From: Micromonospora gifhornensis
Lineage (GTDB): Bacteria > Actinomycetota > Actinomycetes > Mycobacteriales > Micromonosporaceae
Direction of reading: 5' to 3'
Assembly: GCF_016863515.1 (NCBI RefSeq)
Contig: NZ_BOPA01000012.1
Coordinates: 1-64,000 of the forward strand
Length of the DNA stretch: 64,000 bases
Shown here: positions 10,104-18,541 of the stretch, piece by piece
How the letters are laid out: each line of letters begins with the position of its first letter
How positions within the stretch are numbered: the first letter of the stretch is position 1
Made by a program: the position numbers and the translations under genes
Notes under the pieces: model-generated
Database searches by the model: none
What the model was told of the DNA's origin: nothing
Seen by the model: the letters and a program-made list of their open reading frames with translations, nothing else

Positions 10104-11633
10104 ATGAGCAACGGGTGGGTGCTGCCCGACGAGATACTGCGGGACGCACCGGCGTACACGCCGCGTCCCGGCGAGCTCGCGGATCTGGAGTTGCTGCTCA
10201 CCGGTGCGTACGCGCCGTTGACCGGCTTCCTGACCCGGGCCGACCTGGTCTCGGTCAGCCGCCGGGGCCGACTCGTCGACGGCACGCCATGGCCGGTCGC
10301 GGTGACCCTCCAGGTGCCCACCGCCCTGCTGCGCGAATTCGACCTGGCCGACCCGAACCGACGCACGCTTGTGCTCACCGACGGCGAGGGCGCGCCGGTG
10401 GCGGCCCTGGAGGTCACCGACAGCTGGCAGGTACGCGACGGGGTGGCCGGGGTCGGCGGCAGGGTACGCCGGCTCGGTGACGGCGGGCACGGGCCGTTCC
10501 AGCGGCTGCGGCGTACCCCCGAGGAGATCCGCGCGCTGCTGCCACCGGGACGGGTGCTCGGTGTCGTCGCCGACCGACCGTTGCACCGGCCGCAGCTGGC
10601 CCAGATCGCGCACGCCGTGCGGACGCTCAGCGCCCATCTGCTGATCATGATTCCGGTCGGTGAGGACGGCGCCGGCGGGCTGCCGCCGGAGGCGCTGGTG
10701 CGTTGCGTCTTCGCCGCCCGGGACCGGATGCCGCCGACGACCGTGGTCGCGGTGCCGCTGGCCCGACGGCGCGACGAGATCGGCGACGCCCTGCTGCGGG
10801 CCCGGGTCTCCGCCGCGTACGGCGTCACCCACCTGCTCTCCACCAGCGAGATGCTCTCCGGGGGCGGGCTGCGGGTGCTGGTGCCGCGCGAGCTGGCCTA
10901 CGACAACCGGGACGGCCAGTGGCGCTGGCGCGAGGACATCCCGCCGCGCAACCGTCGCCTCCCGCTCACCCACAACGAGATCGAGGACCTGCTCGACCGG
11001 GGGTTCCCGCTGCCCGAGTGGCACACTCCCCCGGCGGTGGCGAAGGAGCTGAGCCGGGCCCGGCCGCCCCGACGGCACCGGGGCCTGGTGGTGTTCCTCA
11101 CCGGGCTCTCCGGTTCGGGCAAGTCGACAATCGCCCGTGGCCTCGCCGACGCGCTGCGTGAGCAGGGCGAACGGACGATCACCCTGCTCGACGGCGACGT
11201 GGTGCGCCGCGAACTGACCGCGGGGCTGGGCTTCAGCAGGGCCGACCGGGACACCAACGTACGCCGGATCGGCTGGGTGGCCGCCGAGATCGCCCGGCAC
11301 CGCGGCATCGGCATCTGCTGCCCGATCGCCCCGTACGCCCAGGCTCGGGCGACCGCCCGGGAGATGGCGGTGGCGGCGGGCGCCGGGTTCGTGCTGGTGC
11401 ACGTCGCCACGCCGCTGGAGGTCTGCGAGCGACGCGACCGCAAGGGTCTCTACGCGCGGGCGCGGGCGGGCCTGCTCACCGGGATGACAGGCATCGACGA
11501 CCCGTACGAGGAGCCGACCGACGCCGATCTGGTGATCGACACCAGCGACCTCGACGTGGACGAGGCGGTGCAGCAGGTACTGCATCACCTGACCGAGACC
11601 GGCTGGATCGAGCCGCGCCTGCAGTCGTTCTGA
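10104..11633 (+). CDS. cysC: ATP-sulfurylase-like domain fused to APS kinase (CysC)
   Basis: 509 residues from ATG at 10104. Residues about 1-140 match the PUA-like N-terminal domain of ATP sulfurylase (LTGAYAPLTGFLTRADL, then DGTPWPVAVTL). Residues about 150-310 align with the sulfurylase catalytic domain, but the usual QTRNPLHRAH is VADRPLHRPQ, losing the Arg-Asn and second His, and the later GRDHAG-type motif is not seen. Residues about 325-500 are a complete-looking APS kinase: P-loop GLSGSGKST near 333, then DGDVVRREL, and DPYEEP near the end. The kinase should convert APS to PAPS; the sulfurylase-like part is probably inactive or regulatory. Its stop is 18 bp from galT. Confidence 0.85.
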   Translation: MSNGWVLPDEILRDAPAYTPRPGELADLELLLTGAYAPLTGFLTRADLVSVSRRGRLVDGTPWPVAVTLQVPTALLREFDLADPNRRTLVLTDGEGAPVAALEVTDSWQVRDGVAGVGGRVRRLGDGGHGPFQRLRRTPEEIRALLPPGRVLGVVADRPLHRPQLAQIAHAVRTLSAHLLIMIPVGEDGAGGLPPEALVRCVFAARDRMPPTTVVAVPLARRRDEIGDALLRARVSAAYGVTHLLSTSEMLSGGGLRVLVPRELAYDNRDGQWRWREDIPPRNRRLPLTHNEIEDLLDRGFPLPEWHTPPAVAKELSRARPPRRHRGLVVFLTGLSGSGKSTIARGLADALREQGERTITLLDGDVVRRELTAGLGFSRADRDTNVRRIGWVAAEIARHRGIGICCPIAPYAQARATAREMAVAAGAGFVLVHVATPLEVCERRDRKGLYARARAGLLTGMTGIDDPYEEPTDADLVIDTSDLDVDEAVQQVLHHLTETGWIEPRLQSF

Positions 11634-11651
11634 TGAGGAGCCCGTCTTCCG

Positions 11652-12755
11652 ATGGTTGATCAGTTACCGGTCAGCGCGATGCGGCGTACCGCGATTCGCC
11701 TGGCCGACGGCCGCGAGCTGATCTACTTCGACGAGCGGGACGACGTCGTCCGGGACCAGCCGGATCGCCGCGACCTGCCGCCGCCCCCGCCCGCCTCGCA
11801 GCTGCGCTACGACCCGCTCACCGACGAGTGGGTGGCGCTGGCCGTACACCGGCAGACGCGCACCTTCCTCCCGCCGGTCGACCAGTGCCCGCTCTGCCCG
11901 TCCACCGAGCAGCGGCTCAGCGAGATCCCGGCGCCCGACTACGCGGTCGCGGTCTTCGAGAACCGGTTCCCGGCGTTCAGCCAACGGGTGGTCGACGAAC
12001 CGGCCGAGATCACCCCGCTCACCGAGGTACGCCCCGGCCGGGGCCGCTGCGAGGTGGTCTGCTTCACCGCCGACCACCACGCCTCCTTCGCCGGCCTGCC
12101 GCCGCGCCGGGTACGCACAGTCCTCGACGCGCTCGCCGACCGTACGGCGGTGCTCGGTGAACTGCCCGAGGTCGAGCAGGTCTTCTGCTTCGAGAACCGG
12201 GGCGTGGAGATCGGGGTGACCCTGCACCACCCGCACGGGCAGATCTACGCCTACCCGTTCCTTCCGCCGCGTACCCGCGCACTGCTGGCCGCGGCCCGCC
12301 GCCACGCCGAGCGCACCGGCGGACGCAATCTCTACGCCGACGTGCTCGCCGCCGAACGCGCCGCCGGCGAGCGGGTGGTGGCAACAAACGAACACTGGAC
12401 GGCGTACGTGCCGGCGGCGGCCCGGTGGCCGTTCGAGGTGCACGTCGCGCCGCACCGGCCGGTGCCGGACATCCCGGCGTTGACCGAAGCCGAACGGGAC
12501 GCCTTCGGCCCGCTCTACCTGGACCTGCTGCGCCGCTTCGACGGGCTGTTCGACACCCCGATGCCGTACATCGCCGCCTGGCACCAGGCGCCGGTACGCG
12601 TCGACCGCGAGCTGGGTCACCTGCACCTTCAGCTGTTCAGCATCCGCCGAGCGGCGGACAAGCTGAAGTATCTGGCCGGGTCGGAGTCGGCGATGGGCGT
12701 CTTCATCAACGACATCGCCCCGGAGCGGGCCGCCGCCCTGCTCCGCGCCACCTGA
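11652..12755 (+). CDS. galT: Galactose-1-phosphate uridylyltransferase
   Basis: 367 residues. Leloir-pathway enzyme exchanging UMP between UDP-glucose and galactose-1-phosphate. The active-site HxHxQ motif appears in HHPHGQIYAYPF near residue 195, where the second His forms the uridylyl intermediate. A CPLC pair near residue 80 and HxxH-like residues match the zinc/iron sites of the family. GAGGAG (about 11634-11640) is a good ribosome site for ATG 11652. No galK or galE is adjacent; the gene sits instead behind the APS-kinase fusion with an 18-bp gap, suggesting co-transcription with that gene and the glycosyltransferase. Confidence 0.94.
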   Translation: MVDQLPVSAMRRTAIRLADGRELIYFDERDDVVRDQPDRRDLPPPPPASQLRYDPLTDEWVALAVHRQTRTFLPPVDQCPLCPSTEQRLSEIPAPDYAVAVFENRFPAFSQRVVDEPAEITPLTEVRPGRGRCEVVCFTADHHASFAGLPPRRVRTVLDALADRTAVLGELPEVEQVFCFENRGVEIGVTLHHPHGQIYAYPFLPPRTRALLAAARRHAERTGGRNLYADVLAAERAAGERVVATNEHWTAYVPAAARWPFEVHVAPHRPVPDIPALTEAERDAFGPLYLDLLRRFDGLFDTPMPYIAAWHQAPVRVDRELGHLHLQLFSIRRAADKLKYLAGSESAMGVFINDIAPERAAALLRAT

Positions 12756-12909
12756 CCTCACCGCCGCTCGGCGTCACCCGGCTGCTCTTTCCGCTGGTCA
12801 CCGCCGCACCGCCCTGCCCTGCCCGCGCCGCTCTGCCCGCGTACCCCTTTGTCCCCGCCTTTCGCCTTGCCCACGCCGGGTTGCTCCGCTCGCACAACCC
12901 TCTACCCAC

Positions 12910-12984
12910 GCCCTTTGCTCTGCTTCACTCCACGCACTGAATGTCGACCGAAAACGTTGCGTGGGGTGAAGCAGAGCAAAGGGC
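12910..12984. repeat. Long inverted repeat with 27-nt arms
   Basis: The left arm 12910-12936 begins GCCCTTTGCTCTGCTTCACT; the right arm 12958-12984 is its reverse complement with one change (a G-U pair in RNA). The loop is 21 nt. It lies between convergent genes and would fold strongly in either transcript. No transposase or target duplication is visible. Confidence 0.88.
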
Positions 12985-13093
12985 CCGGTGGTGGGTTCTT
13001 GCCCGGGCGTGCGGACGCGTTGCCCAGCGATGAAGCCGGGTTGCGACTCAAGGCGAGACGGAGCCCAGGTCGAGATGGGGTCCGAGACAGGGC

Positions 13094-13121
13094 GCGGGGG
13101 GCCCGGGACAGGGCCCCCCGC
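13094..13121. terminator. GC-rich hairpin between galT and icd
   Basis: Arms 13094-13104 and 13111-13121 are perfectly complementary (11 bp, all G/C) around the loop GGGACA. There is no U-tract. It is stable enough to stall polymerase or protect mRNA ends, but whether it terminates is inferred. Confidence 0.5.
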
Positions 13122-13292
13122 AGGGAAGGGACGGCTGGCTGTGCTCGACAGCCGGGAAGGCTGGCTGGGCACTCGTGCCGCACGGCGGCGACGATCAACC
13201 TTCCAGGGACGGGACTGGCATCTCGTCCACCCAGGTCAACGAGGCGCGCCGGGGCAGGTGACGCTGGTTGGTGGTGGGCTGTGAAATGAACG

Positions 13293-13320
13293 AGCCCGCC
13301 GGCGCTGAGGCCGGCGGGCT
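13293..13320 (-). terminator. Terminator-like hairpin after icd
   Basis: Arms 13293-13303 and 13310-13320 form an 11-bp stem with a 6-nt loop, starting 14 bp beyond the icd stop on the minus strand. There is no strong U-tract, as is common in high-GC actinobacteria. The position strongly suggests the 3' end of icd mRNA. Confidence 0.7.
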
Positions 13321-13334
13321 GCGTACGACGGAAA

Positions 13335-14552
13335 TCAGGCGGCGAGGCGGCGCGCCAGGTTCTCGTCGAGCGCGTTCATGAACTCGTCGGTGGTCAGCCA
13401 CGGGGCGTCCCGCGAGATGAGCAGCGCGAGGTCCTTGGTCATCTGGCCGCCCTCGACGGTGTCGACGATGACCTGCTCCAGCGTGTTGGCGAACTCGGTG
13501 ACCGCCGGGGTGCCGTCCAGCTTGCCCCGGTGGGCCAGGCCCCGGGTCCAGGCGTAGATGGAGGCGATCGGGTTGGTCGAGGTCTTCTCGCCCTTCTGCC
13601 ACTGCCGGTAGTGCCGGGTGACGGTGCCGTGGGCGGCCTCGGCCTCGACGGTGCGGCCGTCGGGCGAGAGCAGCACCGAGGTCATCAGGCCGAGCGAGCC
13701 GAAGCCCTGCGCGACGGTGTCGGACTGCACGTCACCGTCGTAGTTCTTGCAGGCCCAGACGTAGCCACCCTCCCACTTGAGCGCGGCGGCGACCATGTCG
13801 TCGATGAGCCGGTGCTCGTAGGTGAGGCCGGCGGCGTCGAACTCCGCCTTGAACTCGTTCTCGAAGACCTCGGCGAAGATGTCCTTGAACCGGCCGTCGT
13901 ACGCCTTGAGGATGGTGTTCTTGGTGGACATGTAGACCGGGTAGCCGCGGTCCAGGCCGTACCGGAACGACGCCCGGGCGAAGTCCCGGATCGAGTCGTC
14001 GTAGTTGTACATGCCCATCGCGATGCCGCTGCCCGGGAAGTTGGCAATCTCCATCTCGATCGGCTGCGCGCCGTCGGCCGGGGTGTAGGTGATGGTCACC
14101 TTGCCGGGGCCGGGTACGACGAAGTCGGTGGCGCGGTACTGGTCACCGTGGGCGTGCCGGCCGATGATGATCGGCTTGGTCCAGCCGGGGACGAGCCGCG
14201 GCACGTTGGACATGATGATCGGCTCGCGGAAGACGACGCCGCCGAGGATGTTGCGGATGGTGCCGTTCGGCGACCGCCACATCTTCTTCAGCCCGAACTC
14301 TTCCACCCGGGCCTCGTCCGGGGTGATGGTCGCGCACTTGACGCCGACGCCGTGCTCGGAGATGGCGTTGGCGGCGTCGACGGTCACCTGGTCGTCGGTG
14401 GCGTCGCGGTGCTGGATCGACAGGTCGTAGTAGTGCAGGTCGACGTCGAGGTAGGGCAGGATCAGCTGCTCCCGGATCTGCTTCCAGATAATCCGGGTCA
14501 TCTCGTCGCCGTCGAGCTCCACGACCGGGTTGTTTACCTTGATCTTCGCCAT
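13335..14552 (-). CDS. icd: NADP-dependent isocitrate dehydrogenase (dimeric type)
   Basis: 405 residues. TCA-cycle enzyme converting isocitrate to 2-oxoglutarate and CO2 with NADP. It matches the homodimeric eukaryote-like subfamily: [14 protein letters not shown] near the N-terminus, the substrate motif [14 protein letters not shown], and [13 protein letters not shown]. The C-terminal region has [12 protein letters not shown], which binds the adenine part of NADP. Its length is typical for this subfamily. An SD-like GAGAGGAG lies upstream of the ATG. It is monocistronic, with a hairpin just after the stop. Confidence 0.96.
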   Translation of the reverse strand: MAKIKVNNPVVELDGDEMTRIIWKQIREQLILPYLDVDLHYYDLSIQHRDATDDQVTVDAANAISEHGVGVKCATITPDEARVEEFGLKKMWRSPNGTIRNILGGVVFREPIIMSNVPRLVPGWTKPIIIGRHAHGDQYRATDFVVPGPGKVTITYTPADGAQPIEMEIANFPGSGIAMGMYNYDDSIRDFARASFRYGLDRGYPVYMSTKNTILKAYDGRFKDIFAEVFENEFKAEFDAAGLTYEHRLIDDMVAAALKWEGGYVWACKNYDGDVQSDTVAQGFGSLGLMTSVLLSPDGRTVEAEAAHGTVTRHYRQWQKGEKTSTNPIASIYAWTRGLAHRGKLDGTPAVTEFANTLEQVIVDTVEGGQMTKDLALLISRDAPWLTTDEFMNALDENLARRLAA

Positions 14553-14778
14553 CGGCCGGCGCTCCTCTCGGGGGACACATGCTCAAGCAGTACGAGCGTA
14601 CTGGACCCGCCCGAAGCAGGAACGTCGCGGCCACCGGTTGGCCGACCACCCACCGCTGACCGGCCCACTCAGGGCACGACCGACACCGTTCGCGGTCGGC
14701 GGGCTCGCGGCCAGGCGGACCGCCGGGCCCGGCGCGGAATTACCCCACCGGGCCCGGAACATGCCGTCAGCGCCGCAC

Positions 14779-15177
14779 TCAGCCGGCCTGCTCGGGGCTG
14801 TGCATCCACTGCACCAGCTGGAGGATCACTCCGTTGGGGTCGGTGACCTGAAAGAAGCGCTCGCCCCAGGGCTCGGTCTGGATCGGTGTGGTGATCGGCA
14901 CACCGGCGGCCTGGATCTTGGCGTACTCGGCGTCGATGTCGTCCACCACGAAGGCGACGAGCACGCCCTGGGCCTGCTGTTCCTTCAGGACCGGCGGCTG
15001 GAGGCTGGCCAGGCCGGTGCGCAGGAAGACCAGGTTGAAGCCGACCCCGTCGCGGGCCAGCGAGACGAACCCGTCGGCCGACATCTCCTCCCGGAACCCG
15101 AAGTGCTGCTTGACGAACTCGGCAGAGGCCGAGACGTCCTGGACGTTTAGCGAGACGGCCGATCCGGTGATCTGCAC
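14779..15177 (-). CDS. VOC (glyoxalase/bleomycin-resistance) family protein
   Basis: 132 residues with the paired beta-alpha-beta-beta-beta modules of the vicinal-oxygen-chelate fold. The N-terminal half has VQDVSASAEFVKQHFGF; the C-terminal half has VVDDIDAEYAKIQAAGV and ends DPNGVILQLVQW. Members may be dioxygenases, glyoxalases or drug-binding proteins; the reaction cannot be named here. A strong ribosome site, GGGAGGG, precedes ATG 15177. It is divergent from a TetR regulator across a palindromic site, so it is probably that regulator's target. Confidence 0.85.
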   Translation of the reverse strand: MQITGSAVSLNVQDVSASAEFVKQHFGFREEMSADGFVSLARDGVGFNLVFLRTGLASLQPPVLKEQQAQGVLVAFVVDDIDAEYAKIQAAGVPITTPIQTEPWGERFFQVTDPNGVILQLVQWMHSPEQAG

Positions 15178-15207
15178 ATGCCCTCCCTGGGCGCGGGAAC
15201 TTTATCT

Positions 15208-15236
15208 TCGTACATTGTACAACGTACTGCGTACGA
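15208..15236. promoter_or_regulatory. Candidate TetR operator between the VOC and TetR genes
   Basis: An imperfect palindrome with outer arms TCGTAC (15208-15213) and GTACGA (15231-15236) encloses a perfect TTGTACAA (15215-15222). GTAC occurs four times in 29 bp. A leftward -10-like TACAAT overlaps it (15219-15214). Position and symmetry fit autoregulation and repression of the VOC gene by the neighbouring TetR protein. Confidence 0.6.
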
Positions 15237-15261
15237 CGATTTGGCCTGCGAAGATCTGAGG

Positions 15262-16044
15262 GTGCCCGACCATCACACCGGAGGCGGCGATCCCGCCCAC
15301 ACCCTGCGACTGCTCTGGCGTCGAACCGAGGACGGCCCGCGTCGCGGCCCACGCCAGGGCCGCTCGCTGGACGACATCGTCCGCGCCGCGATCGAGTTGG
15401 CCGACCGCGAAGGGTTGGACGCGGTCACGATGCGGGCGCTCGCCAAGGCCGTCGGGGTGGCACCGATGACGCTCTACACGTACGTGCCGGGCAAGGCCGA
15501 ACTGATCGACCTGATGCTGGACGCGCTCTACGCGGACATGCCGCGGCCGGACCGGTCCGGCGAGCCGTGGCGTACGCGGGTGGCGGCGCTCGCCCAGGAC
15601 AACCGGGAGCTTTTCGCGGCCCATCCGTGGGCCGCCGAGGTGGCCACCGGCCGGCCACCGCTCGGGCCGGGCCTGATGGCCAAGTACGAGTACGAGCTAC
15701 GCGCCTTCGACGACACCGGCCTGGACGACGTGACCCGGGACGCCGCGTTGACCTTCGTCCTCGACTTCGTCCGGGCCGCCGCCCGCTCCGCGGCCGAGGC
15801 GCGATCAGCGCGGCAGGCCAGCGCCTGGACCGACGAGCAGTGGTGGACCGCGAACGCCCCCCTGCTGGCCGAGGTCCTCGACGAACGGCGCTATCCCACC
15901 GCCGTCCGAGTCGGTGCCGCCGCAGGCGCCGCCCACAACGCCGCCTACCACCCCGACCACGCCTACACCTTCGGCCTGACCCGAGTCCTGGACGCCCTGA
16001 CCCCCTTGATCGACCCCCCACCCACCACCCCCACTTCCCCCTGA
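15262..16044 (+). CDS. TetR family transcriptional regulator
   Basis: 260 residues from GTG at 15262; an earlier in-frame start would run through the operator. After a basic N-terminus of about 35 residues comes the helix-turn-helix (about 40-85) with IVRAAIELADREGLDAVTMR then ALAKAVGVAPMTLYTYV. The C-terminal ligand domain is of the TetR_C type, as in tetracycline-type repressors. It probably represses itself and the divergent VOC gene. The 3' end is C/A-rich (about 16010-16040) and stops 2 bp before a strong hairpin shared with convergent mdh. Confidence 0.85.
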   Translation: MPDHHTGGGDPAHTLRLLWRRTEDGPRRGPRQGRSLDDIVRAAIELADREGLDAVTMRALAKAVGVAPMTLYTYVPGKAELIDLMLDALYADMPRPDRSGEPWRTRVAALAQDNRELFAAHPWAAEVATGRPPLGPGLMAKYEYELRAFDDTGLDDVTRDAALTFVLDFVRAAARSAAEARSARQASAWTDEQWWTANAPLLAEVLDERRYPTAVRVGAAAGAAHNAAYHPDHAYTFGLTRVLDALTPLIDPPPTTPTSP

Positions 16045-16045
16045 C

Positions 16046-16100
16046 GATCAAGAGGTTTGCGTCTGGGGAAGGGGCTTCCCGAGACGCAAACCTCTTGATC
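16046..16100. terminator. Bidirectional terminator hairpin between tetR and mdh
   Basis: A 19-bp perfect stem (16046-16064 with 16082-16100, starting GATCAAGAGGTTTGCGTCT) continues, after one mismatch, into a 6-bp inner stem with a 3-nt loop. It lies exactly between two convergent genes, 1 bp after the tetR stop and about 28 bp from the mdh stop. A C-rich tract precedes it. Confidence 0.85.
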
Positions 16101-16128
16101 AACTCAGCTGGGGGCGGCGCCCCGGCGG

Positions 16129-17079
16129 TTACATGTTGGCTACGTCGGCCTGCTTGGCGCGGACGGCCTCGGCGGCCTCGTTGAGGGCGGCCAGCTCGTC
16201 GGCGTCGAGGTCGGTCTCGACGACCCGCTTGATGCCCTGGGCACCGATCTCGGCCTCGACGCCGAGGTAGACGCCGGAGATGCCGTACTCACCGTCGACC
16301 CAGGCGCAGACCGGCATGACCTCGCCGGAGTCCTCGGCGACGGCCTTGGCCATGCGCGCGGCGGCGGCCGACGGGGCGTAGTACGCCGAGCCGGTCTTGA
16401 GCAGCGCCACGACCTCGGCGCCACCGTTGCGGGTCTTGACGACCAGTTCCTCGATCTGCTCGGCGGGCATCGCCTCGCGCAGCGGCTTGCCGTCGACGGT
16501 GCTCTTGGACGGCACGGGGACCATGGTGTCGCCGTGCGAGCCGAGGGTCAGCGTCTTGACGGTCTTCACCGGTACGTTCAGCGCCTCGGCCACGAAGTTG
16601 GTGAACCGGGCGGTGTCCAGCATGCCGGCCTGGCCGAGCACCCGCTGGTGCGGGAACTGGGTGGCGAGCTGGGCCAGCGCGGTCATCTCGTCAAGCGGGT
16701 TGGAGACGACGATCACCACGGCGCTCGGGGCGTACTTGGCGACGTTCTCGCTGACCTGGCGGACGATCTTCGCGTTGGTCTCCAGCAGGTCCATCCGGCT
16801 CATGCCCGGCTTGCGGGGCAGGCCGGCGGTGATGACCACCACGTCGGAGCCCTCGATGGCCTCGTAGCCCTCACCGTTCGGGCCGGTGGTGACGCCCACG
16901 ACCTTGGTCTCGAAGCCCTCGATGGCCCGCGACTGGTTGAGGTCCAGGGCGAGACCCGCGGGCTTGCCCTCCACGATGTCGGTGATCACGACGGTGTCGA
17001 AGACGTCGTACTCGGCCAGGCGCTGCGCGGTGGTGGAGCCGTAGAAACCGGCGCCGACGACAGTGACTTTCTTACCCAT
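16129..17079 (-). CDS. mdh: Malate dehydrogenase (LDH-like type)
   Basis: 316 residues. Interconverts malate and oxaloacetate with NAD in the TCA cycle. The Rossmann motif GAGFYG is near residues 9-14; the acidic residue for NAD ribose sits in VVITDIVEG. The substrate loop GLPRKPGMSRMDLLETN carries the arginines that select malate over lactate, and GSHGDTMVP holds the catalytic His. It belongs to the LDH-like group. Its promoter region (17080-17196) separates it from folD, which reads the same way. The hairpin at 16046-16100 follows the gene. Confidence 0.95.
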   Translation of the reverse strand: MGKKVTVVGAGFYGSTTAQRLAEYDVFDTVVITDIVEGKPAGLALDLNQSRAIEGFETKVVGVTTGPNGEGYEAIEGSDVVVITAGLPRKPGMSRMDLLETNAKIVRQVSENVAKYAPSAVVIVVSNPLDEMTALAQLATQFPHQRVLGQAGMLDTARFTNFVAEALNVPVKTVKTLTLGSHGDTMVPVPSKSTVDGKPLREAMPAEQIEELVVKTRNGGAEVVALLKTGSAYYAPSAAAARMAKAVAEDSGEVMPVCAWVDGEYGISGVYLGVEAEIGAQGIKRVVETDLDADELAALNEAAEAVRAKQADVANM

Positions 17080-17196
17080 GGTCGTCCCACTCCCTGATAC
17101 CAGTCGGTTTTCCGGACCGTATCAGCCATGGTGGCACCGATCGGGCCAGGGGCGGACGGTTATGAGCAGCTCGGGGGTTTCGTTCCACCGCTCCGG

Positions 17197-17254
17197 GTGT
17201 TAATAAGGGGCCCTTGCTCTACCGGAGGCGTTAAGAAGGTGCCCTTCCTTACAC
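17197..17254. repeat. Single-arm copy of the GGAAGGGCCCCTT repeat
   Basis: This matches the right arm of the 4627-4766 element: GTTAATAAGGGGCCCTT, then AGGCGTTAAGAAGGTGCCC and CTTCCTTACAC. It ends one base before the folD stop codon (minus strand). The partner arm is absent, so only the short internal palindromes can fold. It probably marks the folD 3' end. Confidence 0.85.
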
Positions 17255-17255
17255 C

Positions 17256-18116
17256 TCAGCCGCGTTCGGCGCGTTCGACGACGTTGGTGAGCAGCATGGC
17301 GCGGGTCATCGGGCCGACGCCGCCGGGCATCGGCACGAGCTTGCCCGCCACCTCGGCGACCTCCGGGTCCACGTCGCCGGTGTAGCGGCCCTTGCCGTCC
17401 GACCCGATCACGCGGGTGATGCCGACGTCGACCACCACCGCACCCGGCGTGATCATGTCGGTGGTGAGCAGGCCCGGTACGCCGGCGGCGACGATCACGA
17501 TGTCGGCGGCGCGGGTGTGCGCGGCGAGGTCGAGGGTGCCGGTGTGGCACAGGGTCACCGTGGCGTTCTCGCTGCGCCGGGTGAGCAGCAGGCCGAGCGG
17601 CCGCCCGACGGTGTTGCCCCGGCCGACCACCGCGACGTTGGCGCCCCGCAGCGGCACGTCGTGCCGGCGCAGGAGTTCCACGATGCCGCGCGGGGTGCAC
17701 GGCAGCGGCGCGTCGTAGCCGAGCACGAGCCGGCCCAGGTTGACCGGGTGCAGGCCGTCGGCGTCCTTGTCCGGGTCGATCAGCTCCAGCACCCGCTGGG
17801 TGTCGAGGTGCCCGGGCAGCGGCAGCTGGACGATGTAGCCGTGGCAGGCCGGGTCGGCGTTCAGCTCGGCGAGCGTCTCGTCGACCTGGGCCTGGGTGGC
17901 GTCGGCGGGCAGCTCCCGACGGATCGAGGCGATGCCGACCTCGGCGCAGTCCCGGTGCTTGCCGTTGACGTACGCCTGGGAGCCGGGGTCGCTGCCGACC
18001 AGCACCGTGCCGAGGCCGGGGACGATGCCCCGCTCCGCCAGCGCCTTGACCCGTGCCCGCAGCTCGTCCTTGATCTCGGCTGCGGTCGCCTTGCCGTCCA
18101 GAAGCGTCGCCGTCAC
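17256..18116 (-). CDS. folD: Bifunctional methylenetetrahydrofolate dehydrogenase/cyclohydrolase
   Basis: 286 residues. Interconverts 5,10-methylene- and 10-formyl-tetrahydrofolate, supplying one-carbon units to the purine enzymes encoded further along. The active-site pair appears in [15 protein letters not shown] (Tyr and catalytic Lys near residues 50-55). The NADP-binding segment is [13 protein letters not shown]. Length is typical. In many actinobacteria folD lies near purH/purN; here about 6 kb of peptide transporter separates them. A repeat element abuts its stop. Confidence 0.95.
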   Translation of the reverse strand: MTATLLDGKATAAEIKDELRARVKALAERGIVPGLGTVLVGSDPGSQAYVNGKHRDCAEVGIASIRRELPADATQAQVDETLAELNADPACHGYIVQLPLPGHLDTQRVLELIDPDKDADGLHPVNLGRLVLGYDAPLPCTPRGIVELLRRHDVPLRGANVAVVGRGNTVGRPLGLLLTRRSENATVTLCHTGTLDLAAHTRAADIVIVAAGVPGLLTTDMITPGAVVVDVGITRVIGSDGKGRYTGDVDPEVAEVAGKLVPMPGGVGPMTRAMLLTNVVERAERG

Positions 18117-18541
18117 GCCTCCGATCGTCTCACGACCCGTGCGGCCGGTTTGCGCGGACCACTCCAGCTCACCCGCACCAGGCCTGTGATCACGCTCAGC
18201 AACGTGCCCATCGTCACTCTAGGTAACCTGACTCGGCAGATATCCCGCCCGGGCCGGACACCGGGGCCGGAACCTCCTCAGCACGACGACCCGATCGATG
18301 GCCACCGTTCGATGCCAGAGCCGCCGGGTTCCGGCGATACCTCGCACGATTTTACCGCCTGATGTCGGCTTTTACCTGATGGAAGCGTATAGCACGAGCG
18401 TAGCCGTCCGACAACGTACGGGTCCCGGGGAGCAACCGGCGCGTTGTCGACCCGCAGCCCGCGACCTACCGTTGCCACTCGTTGCGCAGAGTCACCCAAC
18501 GCCGGGCCTGACTGCGCTGCGTAAGGAGATGAGGAGGCTTG
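18117..18541. promoter_or_regulatory. Upstream region of peptide transporter operon 1
   Basis: 425 bp between divergent folD and the oppA-like gene must hold both promoters. Near 18351-18385 a short direct repeat (TTTTACCGCCTGATG, then TTTTACCTGATGG) precedes a -10-like TATAGC at 18389-18394, but no matching -35 is clear. No small gene is supported. The last bases contain GGAGATGAGGAGG, the ribosome site of the next gene. Confidence 0.4.

Larger units (their letters stand above)
12756..13334. other. 579-bp intergenic region holding three hairpins
   Basis: This gap between convergent galT and icd shows no credible gene; its open frames on both strands overlap each other and the hairpins. It contains a 27-bp-arm inverted repeat (12910-12984), an 11-bp GC hairpin (13094-13121) and an 11-bp hairpin close to the icd stop (13293-13320). 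The first stretch (12780-12900) is pyrimidine-rich. It is unusually long for a convergent gap in this window. Confidence 0.6.

Noticed and set aside
12849..13289. Several overlapping frames in the galT-icd gap
   Set aside because: They overlap on both strands, cross the inverted repeats, and translate to Arg/Pro-rich text without family features.
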